In this document: one piece after another, positions 24,801-35,700 of the stretch
Layout of the letters: each line of letters begins with the position of its first letter
Position numbering within the stretch: the first letter of the stretch is position 1
Assembly: GCA_964019135.1 (NCBI GenBank)
Contig: OZ025258.1
Span: 30,870,186-30,934,185 of the forward strand
DNA: 64,000 bases
DNA from: Arenicola marina
Taxonomy: Eukaryota; Annelida; Polychaeta; Arenicolidae
Direction of reading: 5' to 3'
The notes under the pieces: generated by a model
Databases searched by the model: none
Told to the model about the DNA's origin: nothing
The model's input: only the letters and a program-made list of their open reading frames with translations
Position numbers and translations under genes: made by a program

Positions 24801-26718
24801 ACACTCGGAAGCGACGGCCTCTTGCATGCGTACAATACCAGATCATTAAGCGCTGCTTCACATTTTTCGATACAAGATAAATGTATTCATTTACTACATT
24901 AAGCATCAAAGAACACTTTAAATTTTTAGCCGTTAGCTTGTCCAGCGATGTTAGATGACACAGACACAAGTTATCAAATGGCATAAATGCAGAACACTAG
25001 TCGTTAGATGACATAGACGCAGAACAAAAGTTCTTAGATGGCACAGATGCAGGACAAGAGTTCGAAGCGGACATAGAAGCAAGTTGACGACATAGACGTT
25101 GAACACAAGCTGGTGGACGACACAACCCCAGGACACATAAGTTCCGGCATTTGCCGTCACTTACTCCAGGTACAAGTATCTGACCACGCCTGGCATTTGC
25201 TGTCACTTCCTCTACGTACAAGTATCTGACTACGCCTGATCACGCCTCCTCGGACGAGTATAAACCAGGGTTCATACAGGCAAGGTTCCATCAAATTCAA
25301 GCTTTTTAAGGCAAGTACTAGAAAAATTGAAGGACTTTCCAAGGGCAATTTTTATTTTCTCTGGTCTATTTTAAGCATACAAATTGCAAAACTTGGGACT
25401 AAATTTTATACATAAAATTTTGATATGCGGAAATAAGTGTGCACGTTTATTTACTACCAGCCAACAGCATATATTGGAGTTAACAACTTAACTTTTATTA
25501 ATTGCTACTTCTTCAATTCAGCCAGCTTTTGTTTGATTTTTTCTTGGGTCTTTGCCAGTGCCCAGTCCAGTTTGAAATCAAGCACTTTTCATTGTAACTG
25601 CCTTATTTTCAAACAAGCAAATTCAAGTACATTGGATCGACATCAAGGCCCATTTCTGTTTTTATGACCTTTTCCAGGCATCAGTCAAAATTCAAGCACT
25701 TTTTAAGCCTGTGCACACCCTGATAAATGCTTGATAACAGACAGATCATTATTATTACTAATTAAAGACATAAGGTGACGAGGTGGGACATGGGCCAGCA
25801 TGCACACTCCCAGCCTTTACTCGCCTCCCAGTGCAGCAGGTACTTGGTGGTCAGTGCCCAGTCATACATGCCCAGGATACTGACAAATTCTCTCATCATG
25901 AGAGGATTGGCCATGATCTCATCCCATGTCAGGAAGTTGTACTCAAATAGCCGCTTGGTGCGCTGATAGGTGGCCTGTCGCTGTTCTTCTAGTGGGAGAG
26001 TGTGCAACGGTCGCTGAAATACTGGGTCACTCTCCATTGTCTTCCATACATGGTGCTGTACAAAAAGATAAAGTTACACCATTTTGACATTTTTCCTCAG
26101 GGCATTAACTTATGTAATGTAATTGCCTAATTTATGATTTAGAACAAAAGATAGTCACATGCATTTCCTGCAAATATGACTACTCAGATTATAGTCCATA
26201 TTGTTAATAGTATTCATCACAAAATTTCCTGATTGATAATGGTCAACAAACAAACAAACAGCAAAATATCATTAATCATCTATAAAACAAGTCACATTTA
26301 CCATCAACAACTATGTTCTACATTAGATGTGAAGATACAAGCCTATTATAATCTCTGCTGGTAGCATCTTATTACTTATTAGTACTTATTTTAATATAAT
26401 TACACCATTTGTCTATAATATTCACTGGTACTTTCAATAAAATATTTTTCCCTATTCATATAAATTATAACATATATAATGATCTCTGCAGGTAGTATCT
26501 TATCTTTTATCTGTGTCATTACAAGACTTATATATATTATTTACCTTAAATAGAACAGTTTGTTCCCCATCCATATGCATCTTCATTTTCTTCCAGTTGA
26601 AGCTTGCTTTCTGTCTGTATGTGTCTAATGGTCCAGTTGGAAAATCTTGTAAGATCTCTGCCAGTGATGGGTGAGAATCCATTGCTTTGACAGTTTCCTG
26701 TACATCTGTAGCTGCCAT
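8843..26718 (-). CDS. ACOX3: Peroxisomal acyl-CoA oxidase, ACOX3-like (complete, 15 coding exons)
   Basis: The exons join into an open 712-residue protein; human ACOX3 is about 700. From 5' to 3' they are 26718-26545, 26055-25825, 24457-24371, 23941-23852, 23482-23250, 23061-22965, 22676-22491, 12861-12739, 12226-12106, 11740-11618, 11365-11255, 10849-10695, 10209-10077, 9647-9493 and 8962-8843. All phases agree and all introns are GT-AG except the second, which is GC-AG. The ATG has a good context (AAGATGG). The family oxidises acyl-CoA to trans-2-enoyl-CoA with FAD and passes electrons to oxygen, giving peroxide; ACOX3 prefers 2-methyl-branched substrates such as pristanoyl-CoA. The C-terminal AKL is a PTS1, placing the enzyme in the peroxisome. 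I aligned it by eye to human ACOX3 from memory. Assignment to ACOX is near certain, to subtype 3 likely. Confidence 0.95.
9880..10020 (-). other. Intron 13 of the ACOX3-like gene
   Basis: This is part of the 429-bp intron between exons 14 (9493-9647) and 13 (10077-10209). It is AT-rich and I see no repeat or element in it. Confidence 0.35.
10412..10730. repeat. Degenerate 68-73-bp tandem array containing exon 12 end and splice donor
   Basis: The motif TTCGGC recurs at 10434, 10506, 10579, 10647 and 10718, and the last copy lies inside exon 12. On the gene strand each unit repeats a version of the exon 12 end (TGCCGAACGCTGTCGCTGG, then CCTATATTGAG), the donor GTACGT, and about 35 bp of intron ending in CTTGACAATTG. 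The donor GT survives in two of the intronic copies and is lost in the others. Copies differ by roughly 15-25 percent, so the array is old. It shows the same architecture as the 67-bp array in this gene. Confidence 0.82.
11945..12016 (-). repeat. Old SINE 3' end, same family as the copy at 31123-31312
   Basis: The stretch with TTGGTGTATTAGGCCATCT and GGGCCAACACACCTCCCG matches the body of the SINE at 31123-31312 with scattered substitutions. It lies in the intron between exons 10 and 9 of the ACOX3-like gene. No tRNA-like head is preserved here. Confidence 0.6.
12944..13090. repeat. 22-bp AT-rich minisatellite, 6-7 copies
   Basis: Units of the form ACTTATATGTATTTTTATAC repeat every 22 bp with few changes. 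The array lies in the same intron as the 67-bp array, between exon 8 and that array, and is unrelated to it in sequence. Confidence 0.85.
13177..22505. repeat. 67-bp minisatellite, about 139 copies, each carrying a 5' splice site
   Basis: The anchor GGCTATACC recurs from 13237 to 22483, exactly 138 x 67 bp with no net indel, after a partial first copy. The array fills most of the 9.6-kb intron between ACOX3-like exons 7 and 8. On the gene strand each unit reads as the end of exon 7 (GTCACCGAGTACCAGCTCCAG with one base to spare), the donor GTATAGCC, and intron sequence to TTGTTCAG. Almost all units keep CAG|GT. A few have CAG|GC (for example near 16320) or CAG|TT (near 15788, 18735, 21281, 22290). 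Long blocks inside the array are repeated at 44- and 38-unit spacing. Confidence 0.97.
22491..23061 (-). CDS. ACOX3: ACOX3-like exons 6-7, ending at the 67-bp array
   Basis: Exon 6 (23061-22965) encodes [13 protein letters not shown] and [10 protein letters not shown]. Exon 7 (22676-22491) encodes [12 protein letters not shown] and AARKQFGP, both standard in the C-terminal alpha domain, and ends [10 protein letters not shown] at a phase-0 donor CAG|GTATAG. That donor is the first unit of the giant minisatellite. The last 25-30 bp of exon 7 are recognisable, with a few substitutions, in every repeat unit beyond it. Confidence 0.95.
23250..26718 (-). CDS. ACOX3: ACOX3-like exons 1-5: N-terminal and middle domains
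   Basis: Exon 1 (58 codons) opens with a variable leader and then [10 protein letters not shown], matching the FPRGPLDAYR of ACOX3. Exon 2 (77 codons) carries the acyl-CoA oxidase N-terminal domain through ILGMYD and TTKYLLH. Exon 3 (29 codons) is the least conserved and is about four residues longer than the human equivalent. Exon 4 supplies [12 protein letters not shown] (about residues 168-179), the flavin-contacting motif of the middle beta domain. Exon 5 continues with [13 protein letters not shown] and [13 protein letters not shown] and ends at ALDNG. No stop or frame problem is seen. Introns 2-4 hold only small tandem repeats and AT-rich sequence. Confidence 0.95.
24130..24270. repeat. 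23-bp tandem repeat, three copies plus related flanks
   Basis: GACATAATGCAAAACTTTCA is repeated three times with a 23-bp period, followed by looser relatives (GACATAATATTGCATTTGA). It lies in intron 3 of the ACOX3-like gene. Confidence 0.7.
24955..25240. repeat. Degenerate about 30-bp repeats followed by a duplicated about 48-bp unit
   Basis: Between 24955 and 25140 a unit like TAGATGACATAGACGCAGAA recurs about five times with heavy divergence. From 25144 to 25240 a unit starting GGCATTTGCCGTCACTT and ending TATCTGACCACGCCT occurs twice. Both lie in intron 2 of the ACOX3-like gene. Confidence 0.6.
25823..25824 (-). other. GC-AG splice donor of ACOX3-like intron 2
   Basis: Exon 2 ends TGGGAG and the intron begins GCGAGT, which fits the consensus except for C at the second position. 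A GT four bases further in (GTAAAG) would shift the frame against exon 3, which begins in phase 0 at TTTAG|ATGTTC. The GC donor is therefore the one that works. Confidence 0.75.
26245..26544 (-). other. Intron 1 of the ACOX3-like gene
   Basis: This AT-rich part of the 489-bp first intron between the coding exons shows no gene or element. The donor is AAG|GTAAAT at 26545. Confidence 0.4.
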
Positions 26719-26942
26719 CTTCTATGGTACAAGATTTATATTAAAAATTATACATTTGAAACTAATTTGCACAAATACATATTGAGAACATTCATCTGTT
26801 CTCGAACAGGCTAGATTACAACTATATTACAATGGTAATATATAACTAACTAAAGTAATTGACTAAAGTAATTCTGTATTTTCTGATTAGGAGTAGACCT
26901 ATGTTCGCTGGTCAGTTGGAACAAGTACCCCAGACAAGCCCT

Positions 26943-26977
26943 CTTCTCTAGGGAAGCAGGCTTTCCTGGGAGCACTG
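26943..26977. repeat. Short dispersed motif, also at 28195-28235
   Basis: CTTCTCTAG followed by a variable centre and CCTGGGAGCACT occurs here and again at 28195-28235. It may be the remains of a dispersed element. The 26.7-28.9 kb interval upstream of the ACOX3-like gene otherwise shows no gene. Confidence 0.35.
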
Positions 26978-27493
26978 ACGCCAAGCTGCTCAACTGCTAG
27001 GTACCTAGAGGTAGCCCTTATTATTATATCTCTCAACCATGTCATACACAAAAGAGAGTGATATACACTTAATACAATTTTCTGGTAGATATTCTGGCTA
27101 GCAAAATGTAGTCACCAGGATAAATTTGTGATGGCTTAAATTTTTAAAGTCTATAGATATATGAATAAATTCGGGTCAATAGTTCTGCAACGCTTCTGAC
27201 ATTATTAAATTGGTTTGAAACTATAGCTTTACTGCATATAAAATATACGGCAAAGTACTACATTCTTAAGAACAGGAAAGATGAAGTTAGATGAAGTTAG
27301 AAGAAAGATGAAACCAGGCTACCAGCTTTGCTGATACTGGTCACCCAGCAAAAAATGTATTCACTATAGGTAACCTAGTGCCTAAGCTATCCATATTCCT
27401 CTTGTAAATATGTTTGAAATAATTACTATTAGGCCTACTATATTATAATTAAGGCCCAACTGATAAAATTCAGATGTCACATAAACCCCTCAC

Positions 27494-27570
27494 CTTGGTA
27501 TTTCCTTGAGTCTTTGAATACACGAACCTACTCGCAGAACAGCAAATTACACTGACGTTGGGCCAATGAG
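27494..27570 (-). promoter_or_regulatory. Putative 5' untranslated exon and promoter-proximal region of the ACOX3-like gene
   Basis: The minus strand has a good donor, CCAAG|GTGAGG, at 27494. The coding ATG at 26718 lies only three bases past a good acceptor (TTGTACCATAG|AAG). Together they suggest a noncoding first exon ending at 27494. An inverted CCAAT box (ATTGG on the gene strand) and a TGACGTT half-CRE lie at about 27561-27571, with no TATA box near. The transcription start is not visible, so the upstream edge is a guess. Confidence 0.4.
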
Positions 27571-28926
27571 ATTTTAGGTCAACACAACAAAAAACATCTC
27601 AAGCCGAGGATGATAGGAAAGATCATCCGATTAAAACGTCAGCTGTCCGGAGTGGGCGAAAATAAGGGAATCACGGCACAACTTTACACCTTGATCCTAA
27701 TCTATAACCTTTGAAGCGTACCAGATACTTCGAACACATTCAATGTTATGTGTGTGTCGACTGTCAGATAAAGGTGTATGATAAGGTGCCCTAGTTCTAG
27801 ACCTTATTAGAAGACGCGGACTTTCCGCTTCTCATCTGCTCATAGGGACCTCAGACCTGCAATGTTTACATGCTTGTGGCGCCTCGTAGTGGCGTCTGAG
27901 AACAACAGATAGACAGATTTAGACAAGAACAATTTCATTGGTGTCCTATTTTGAAATAATTTAACATTTCAAAAAAAGCCCGAATGCTCTCAATGCAGGG
28001 TTTCTGATAAGCTTAATTAGTACCTTGTTCATAGGTCATGTAAAAATATAGAAAAGAAAAGACCACGCACTCTTGGCGTTAGAAAGAAACTCTTGACTCT
28101 TGACTGCGAAATGTCTCTTTTACTTAACTTTACTCGAACAGTCATTTCCCGCCAAAATCATGCAATCTTGCTCGCTTCTCTAGTGGAGAAAGCTCGCTTC
28201 TCTAGAAGAGAAACGGGTTTGCCTGGGAGCACTTGCAAAAGGCCATAATCTAAAATTGTTACATTTTAAGGCCTGATTAATGCAACAATTGTTTATTCTT
28301 ATCGCTTAATTAGTTATCCTTAAAATGCCTGGAGCCCGCTCAGCTTCCTCAAAATGGTGCAATAAACCGGTGAACACTGCACATATCTGTGACGCAGTTC
28401 ACACAGCTTCCAACTTGTGGTCAACTGTCAAGCAAAAATACTTATTGTTACAAGGTTTCCCTTACATTTTTAAGCCAATGTTACAGTTTTGTTTAATGTG
28501 AATGCTAATTTTTCCTTTCAGTGCAGTATGCAGATTGAAGACTGAAGACATGAATTCCAATATATTTAGTCTATAGAAGTCTGCCCGTAAATTTTCTTGT
28601 ATAGGGCACTAATATGAATAGGCATGGCTTAGTTGCGAGCTCTTAAAGTTCTGCTCATCTTTTCTATACAAATTAGTAATCTTGCTTATATTTTCTGTTA
28701 AAAAATATCAATAGAATAAGCATAGCTCGATCTGTTGTTTGGCATTAATATTAGGCTTAGAATATGTACAATCATGCCAAGAGAAAGATAACAATAAGTA
28801 ATTAATTAGGTCTATAATTCATAAAATCATTTTAAGATCATTATTTGTAACTTTTTTGTGACATTAATTCTGTACTTAAATAGCTTGATCAATTATGCTT
28901 TAAATCAAGTTTACAGCTGGACAGAG

Positions 28927-30215
28927 GTATAGGGGAACATGGGGCAAAGTTACCACCTTAACTTTCTTTGTATTTTTTGGAGGACAAGCAGTGCTATAAA
29001 AAGAGCCAAATTTTGGTAAACTGACGACAGTAGTATTGTGAATAACATAGATTGGATACATGCGAGTGACACGAACACAATTTTTACTAGCACAAAAAAC
29101 ATGCTTTATGTCACAGTGGGTCATTTTGCCCCCCTAATGGGGCAAAATGGTCAGCACATTATTTCAGCATGTTAATGAGTGAACTGAACAGCCTGAGAAG
29201 GCAAACTGCTAACTCTCTGGAACAGTTTGACCCAGAAGGATCACACACAGGAATTCCAAAAAACGTTGAAGTCAGCAGAGGCGGATCGGGCGGGGGGGAC
29301 ACCCCCTTCCCCAACTTTTTGCCATTTTTCAGTGCAAAATTTAGGCCATCTGAGGCGCGGAATTCAGCTTTCATGCGAAGTCCTACTGTTGAACAGACCC
29401 GGGGCAGGGGCGCATCCAAGGGGGGGGGGGGGCGACCCGGCCCAGCCCCCCTTTTCAGGGCGGAAATGTATACTATTTATACCATTTACCGGCCCCCTAT
29501 CCAGCATATCTGGATCCAACCCTGAAACCGGCCCCCCGGATTTAGGGAGGGGGGGGGGGGGTAAAAAATACATTGCTGGGTTTGGGGGGTTCCGGGGTAA
29601 AGCCCCCCCTTTTCAACCGTCAAAATCCGCTCTATGAACGCACATTTTCAAAGCCCCCCCCCCACGATCGCAAGTTTAAAATATTCGCTCTACATTGGTA
29701 TCTTCATCATAAATGTCCGCTCTATAGGGGAATCTTTTTCATCATAAATGTCTGCTCTGTAGGGGTATCTTTTTCATTATAAATGTCCGCTCTATAGGGG
29801 TATCTTTTTCATCACAAATATCCGCTCTCTCAGGCATCAAGGCACCCGCGGACCCCCCCCCCCACCAGATTTGTATAATAATGTCCCCCCCCCCCCTCCC
29901 CATCTGCGTTTTATCCTGACGAGCTGTATGTATCGAATGGAGACACGATGTCGCGTGCCGCCTGGCTTTGCCTCAATCAACGCTTCCGGCTCCCTGGGGC
30001 GCACAACTCTCCCTTCTTCAAGCTCCCTGTGACGCACATCGTTTTCTTCTTCAAGCACATTCATGATCATCAAAGATGTTCCGATTCAGCCGACATATCA
30101 TCCAGTTTGCTAAAGATAATCTTTTCTGTTAAAATCTACATATTAAATTGGATGTGGGTAAAACGGCCCACTGGGTGATTTTGCCCCAAGCAGCGTGGGT
30201 CATTTTGCCCCTGTT
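28927..30215. mobile_element. Possible TIR DNA element with nested G/C-rich insertions
   Basis: GGGGCAAAGTTACC near 28937 and its relatives in inverted form near 30175-30213 (GGTGATTTTGCCCC and GGTCATTTTGCCCCTG) could be the ends of one nonautonomous DNA transposon. Between them lie long G and C runs and pieces resembling the CAGGGGCGGATC-type TIR element seen at 44574. The boundaries are uncertain and no transposase is visible. Confidence 0.33.
29694..29832. repeat. 36-bp tandem repeat, about four copies
   Basis: GTATCTTTTTCATCATAAAT followed by GTCCGCTCTATAGGGG repeats every 36 bp. A related single copy with GCTCTATAGAAGCACATTTT occurs near 41940, so the unit comes from a dispersed element. 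Confidence 0.8.
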
Positions 30216-31122
30216 AGTAACCTTAACATTTGACCACTGCATGAAAAATATGGCGCAGTATATTCCGCATCTGAATTACGTTTGGGGCTTAACTTGGACT
30301 TATCTTTGATTGTGGTAATTTATCAAAAGTTTCCCCCAAGCTAGTATCCACTGAGCTCGACTTTCTTCCAGTGTTTACCATAGATGGAAACAGCCCAGAA
30401 TCTTTTACTTCGGTAACGAAGGTCAGCTGTCTGCTTCAGCGTCCATGTAGATTTGTTTTAAATTTAGATTTAGATTTAGATTTTATAATAGTCCCCCCCC
30501 CACTCCTGGGCCAGAGCTAATTAAGTGGCGTGAATGTCAGTCTTAGAATTTGGCTTGTTTGTGAAGATTGCTTATTCTGTGAGGTCTCCCCCGCCTCTCC
30601 AATGCTCAGCGAAGGTCAAAGTATATATCCGATTAAGACCGAATCAGGCACCCTCTTGATATCGGCTCGATCATTCCATGTCAATACTATATAACGTTAT
30701 AAATTTACACTAGGGATTCGTCATATGAAGCGCGAATCGTCCGGCACGATTATATTATAAACGTGCGCAGGTTAATTAGAATAATTCCTGAATTACTTAC
30801 CTAGCTTGATACCGTAGTTGACCATTTAACATTTAACGAGCCTTCTTCTTTGCCAAAGCTGTCTTTAGCGGTTGTCACTGTCTACCTGCCTAAAGGTTCC
30901 CCCCCCCCCCCACCCCTCAATCGCCGCGGACTAATCCCCTCGCGGCTTGACCAACCCCGACCACCCCCCGCCCCCCTCCACCTATGGTAGGGGGTGGTGA
31001 GAGCGACTCGGTCGTTATGCCGTTCGGCCATTATGTATAGCATTCGGCAGGAACCCCTCTCGTGAACGGGAGAGGCAGAGAGGGAGCTAATTATGCATTG
31101 GATCTTAGGGCGATAGAGGTGA

Positions 31123-31312
31123 AATGAAATGAAATGTTGGTGTTTTAGGCCACTTTTGTGCATATACAGGCTAAATTGGGCCAAGGAACCTCCCGGGACG
31201 ATGAAGGATGAAGGAATGAAACATGCCCTAGATTAGGTGCCCGAGCCCGGATTCGAACCCGGGACCTATTGATCTGCGGTCTAGTGCGCTAACCACTACA
31301 CCAGGGAGGCCC
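31123..31312 (-). mobile_element. tRNA-derived SINE with 12-bp target-site duplication
   Basis: On the minus strand the head carries an A box (TGGTGTAGTGGTTAGCGC) and a B box (GGGTTCGAATCC) at tRNA-like spacing. The body contains AGGTTCCTTGGCCCAATTTA and the tail is (CATTT)n. The 12-bp CGATAGAGGTGA is present on both sides, at 31111-31122 and 31313-31324, as expected for LINE-mediated insertion. The perfect duplication indicates a fairly recent event. The acceptor stem does not pair, so this is not a functional tRNA gene. Confidence 0.88.
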
Positions 31313-31576
31313 CGATAGAGGTGAGGCGGGGCAGGGTTGTATAGGGGGTTGACTTTAATGGGCGTACATGTCGGCCTACAATCCAAGCTTTACTTTGTTT
31401 ATCCCTTATCACGGATGTGTCCACAATCCCTGGAGGCAATCGGTCTTTTCAGCAGGTCTGAAAGTGCTCCTTGTCTTTTGACATGCTGACTGACCGCCCC
31501 ATTACCTGGAGCAGATATCTCAAGTACAGCCCGGCTCTGTCACGACCACAAATTAGCGCAAATTAGCCAAGTGATA

Positions 31577-32395
31577 ATAATAATATTTTTTTAATAATAA
31601 TCAGTTTATTGTGCACTGTAGGCTCACAGCCTCAAAGTACAAATATATGTATATACAAATAACATCAAGTAAATAAGGCAACATTTTGAAACAGTTTTTC
31701 CCTTAATTTGTACGCATCGCGGAGAAATAGCACGATGTTATATAGGGTGGGGGTATCTATTGACATCATCAAAAAGGTAAATTCCCAACTCAAGTTCTGC
31801 TTCTGGTCTGTGACTTCAGGTAGGTATTTTTTTCGTGACGCTTGATACAAAGGGCAACAACAGATTAGGTGTATCTCATCTTCTATAACACTTTCACCAT
31901 TATTTTTACAATACATACACAGTCTTTCTTCCCTTGGGATTCCTAAATGTCTGCCTTTCTCTATGTTTAGTGGGTGTGTGGAACATCGAAATTGGGCCAG
32001 GAGTTTTCGAAGATAGCTTTCCTTAATAGCAAGTATATACGGTTCTGTTGTCAAGGTTCTTTTATACTTTCTATATGTGTCGAGTCGGTTATTTTCTTCT
32101 AGGCAGTTGAGCCAATTTGTATGTGCTCTATACATCAGTTCACCCTTAGTTGTTTTTAAAAATAGACCCTCATCTCCTATTTGCTGATGCGTCCAGGCTT
32201 CTTCAAATCCGAGCTCTAACAATATTATTTTCACTTCAGTGGCCCATGTGCGCCTCCCCATATAATCTAATTCAAATAGCATAGTATATGTTTCTCTCGG
32301 GAGGGACTGGTCCTCATTCCTGACGAGCTTCATCCAGAACTTTAGCATCTTCATAAAACACATTATTTGGACTGGGTACGTTAGTGATAAAAATT
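31577..32395 (-). mobile_element. LINE (non-LTR retrotransposon), 5'-truncated 3' end
   Basis: The minus-strand ORF 32363-31665 (232 codons) encodes the region after the reverse transcriptase of a CR1/Jockey-like LINE. It includes LLAQFRCSTHPLNIEKGRH, PREERLCMYCKN and an IEDEIHLICCCPLY zinc-knuckle-like CxxC...H...C. It ends with a stop followed by about 65 bp of 3' UTR, AATAAA and a run of ATT units, the usual simple tail of such elements. The reverse transcriptase and endonuclease are missing, as in most 5'-truncated copies. It has inserted into segmental copy A. Confidence 0.75.
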
Positions 32396-32701
32396 AGTAC
32401 TGAGGCTTTATTACCCAAAGCGGTCTATCCAGATGGCGACACCCCGTGGCGCATGGAGTCGATCTGACGGACAGATAGATATGGTAATACGTACATGTCA
32501 GATTAGGTCGCGGTGGATGGGGTGGAAGGGGGGGGGGGGCGTGGCTGGGATCATATTATGCGGCGGTTTGTGTTAATCAGTTGCCGGGTATCTCTATTAA
32601 CCTCATGGGGTGGATTTTCTCCAGCTGTTATAAAAACGATTTATGGGTCATTCGTCCGGATTGTTAATTCTGGGGTGATGTTCTCGAGGGTGACTGTGTA
32701 G

Positions 32702-35700
32702 TATTTTGGGAATGTAGACAGTCATAACGGCCAGTTCAGAACGCCTCGGTTCCCCCGTATGGGTGTCGGCAGTTCCTGGAACAGCCGACGGTTCTGTGTA
32801 GACTATCGTAAGCTTAACGATGTCACACGCAAGGACGCGTACCCCGTACCCTTAATCTCCGACACGCTGGATGCCTTGACTGGGGCTCAGTGGTTTTGTA
32901 CCCTCGACCTGGCCTCTGGCTACTGGCAAGTAGAGATGGACGAGCGTGATAAGGAGAAGACCGCCTTCATCACCCGTCAAGGTCTCTTCCAGTGGAAGGT
33001 GATGAGCTTCGGGCTGTGCAACGCGCCGGCCACTTTTGAGAGGCTGATGGAGCTAGTTCTCCGTGGTCTCTGCTGGCGTAGTTGCCTGGTGTATCTCGAT
33101 GACGTCATCGTCTTCGGGAAGACCTTTGAGGAGACGTTGAGCCGTCTCACCATTGTGTGGGACAGATTCAGAGAGGCAGGCCTGAGGATGAAGGTCTCGA
33201 AATGTCGACTCTTCCAGACCGAGGTGCTGTACCTAGGTCACGTGGTTTCGCGTCACGGCATCTCGACGGACCCTACGAAGGTGTCGGCGGTGCGTGATTG
33301 GCCAATACCCGCGACCGTCAAAGAGGTGCGGAGTTTTCTGGGACTGGCCTCATACTACCGGCGATTCATACCTGGGTTCGCTCAGGTCGCTGGCCCTATG
33401 ACGGCAATGACCCGGAAGAACGTGCCCTTTGTCTGGGATGACGACAAGGAGAGGGCCTTTCGAGCCCTTCAGACAGCCCTCTGTGAAGCTCCGATCCTCG
33501 GGTATCCCACGAGAGAAGACCGGTTCGTGCTGTACAGCGATGCGAGCGGCGATGCCATGGGCTGTGTGCTGGCTCAGCAGCAGGAGGGTGGTGAAAAGGT
33601 CATCGCGTATGTGTCCAAGACCTTCAGTCGCACTCAGAGGCGCTACTGCACCACTCACCGAGAGCTGCTGGCCGTGGTGACGTTTGTGAAGCAATTCCGT
33701 CACTACCTGTGGGGTCGGCCGTTCACCGTTGTGACAGACCATGCGTCACTCACGTGGCTCTTGAACTTCCGGGAGGCGGAAAACATGGTTGCTCGCTGAT
33801 TGGCTACGTTGGGCACTTACGATTTCAAAGTGATCCACAGGCCCGGCTCGAAGATCGGCCATGCCGATGCCCTCTCCCGGAAGGTGACGCGTCCCTGTAA
33901 GCGCATGGAGTGTGAAGACTGCCTGCCGCTCAGGGGGCGCGTGGAGAGAAAGGAAGACGAGGGGACCCCAGGGCTAGTCCAGGGGGCGCAGGCTGTCCTC
34001 ACTGGATCAGTGGAAGGACAGTCTGACGAGGTGAAGACGATAGCCTTTACAGCCTTAACAGCTCCGGTACAGGTCGGTGACCCTGTTGTCGCTGGTGATA
34101 CTGACGGTAAGCAGACGGAAGGGAAGGTGGCTACCGCCATGGTGCGTGAGCTGCGATGGGCCCCGGATGTGGCATTGACGGATATCCGTCGCTGGCAGAG
34201 CGAGGATGAGAGCATAGAGTGTATGCTCAGCCACTTAAAGACTCGGGTCCATAAACCCCCGTTTGCCGAGGTCAGGAGCCAGAGTGGGATGACGAAGTGC
34301 CTCTGGCAGCAGTGGGACAACCTGGTCATGGAGGATGACATCCTGTACCGGAAGAAGAAAGCCAGCTGTGACACTGGGGTGGTGCAACAGTTGGTAGTGC
34401 CGCTGGGGTTGTGAGTGCCTCCAAGACATGATCTTCACGTATGCACGATTGCATCCGCAGGGTTGGGAAGATCACCTCCCGTACGCCTTGTGTGCCTATC
34501 GGTCGTCCGAGCATCGGAGCACGAAGGTCTCCCCTTACCGACTGCTATTCGGTCGTGAGATAACCCTCCCACTCGACCGCCAAGTTGAAGGTCCCCCACG
34601 CGAGCGCGCTCCCGCATGCGTGACCGCGCTCGCGTCCGCGTCCGCGTCCGCGCCCGCATGCGTGACCGCCTACGGAGAGTGGTTGCGTGATGCGATGGAG
34701 ATTGGCCACCACATTGCCCGTCGGGAGAGCTGCAAGGCAGCGGTCCGGCAGAAGACCGGCTACGACATGAGGGCAACCCCAGTGAACTTCCCGGTAGGAA
34801 GTTGGGTGTGGCGCTACTGTACAGCCACAGCCAAAATCAATGGGCAGGCCCATTCCTAGTGGTGAGGAGACCATCGGCCGTCAATGTGTCCATCCAGCGC
34901 TCCGCTGTCGACAGGACCATTGTGGAGCACGTGGACCACCTGAAGGAGTATGTGGAGGACCCGGACGATCCCTTGGTTAGTTGGTTGACACCACCTGCGA
35001 TGCAGGAGCCGGCTGCGCAGGAGAGCGAGGCCACTGAGACCCCCGCAGCCGCCGAGGCACCAGGGTTGCCCCCGGACGGTAGTGACGAGGAGGGGGTAGA
35101 CGAGAGACCTGACCAAACGTCCCACCAGTCAGACGCTTCCAACGTACCGGAAGTACTGGTGGGGACGCCCAACACGGAAGAGAGCGCCCCAAGTCCACGC
35201 CGTGGCCAGCGAGTAAGGCGGCCACCAGTGAGGCTGGATTGGTAAGTGACCCAGTTGATACAGCGATATGGCAGAAGCCATCGAGCGGCCATGGAAGGAG
35301 TCAGCGCTGCTGTGGGAAAGGTGTGAGGTTGGTAGGCCCAGCCGGCCGATTGGCCGGAGTCGTCACTCTGGTTGGTCGTGCTGAGGAGACTGTAGGATGG
35401 ACCTGATGCCCTACAGTAGGCTGGTCCGGGGTGGCAGTGAACTAGGCAGCGGTGTCTCAGAAGCAACGGGTGATACATCGCCCATGCAGATCCCTGTTCC
35501 GCAGCCGGACGCAGGGCGGTGTCACTCCCCGCTTGTGAGGAAGAGAGCTCAGTCACGCTGTAGCTGGACGGCCTCAGCTCTCTTGACGAGGAGGGTTGTT
35601 GCCCCCAGCACGGTAGTATGATGAGTAGTAGCCGTCTGTTGATGTTTATTGCCACGCCAGCCCGTTAATCACACAACTACCAGCAGTCAGCGCAGAGGAG

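Noticed and set aside
31230-31312. Functional tRNA gene
   Set aside because: A and B boxes are good, but the acceptor stem does not pair, the sequence continues into a SINE body, and a target duplication surrounds the whole.
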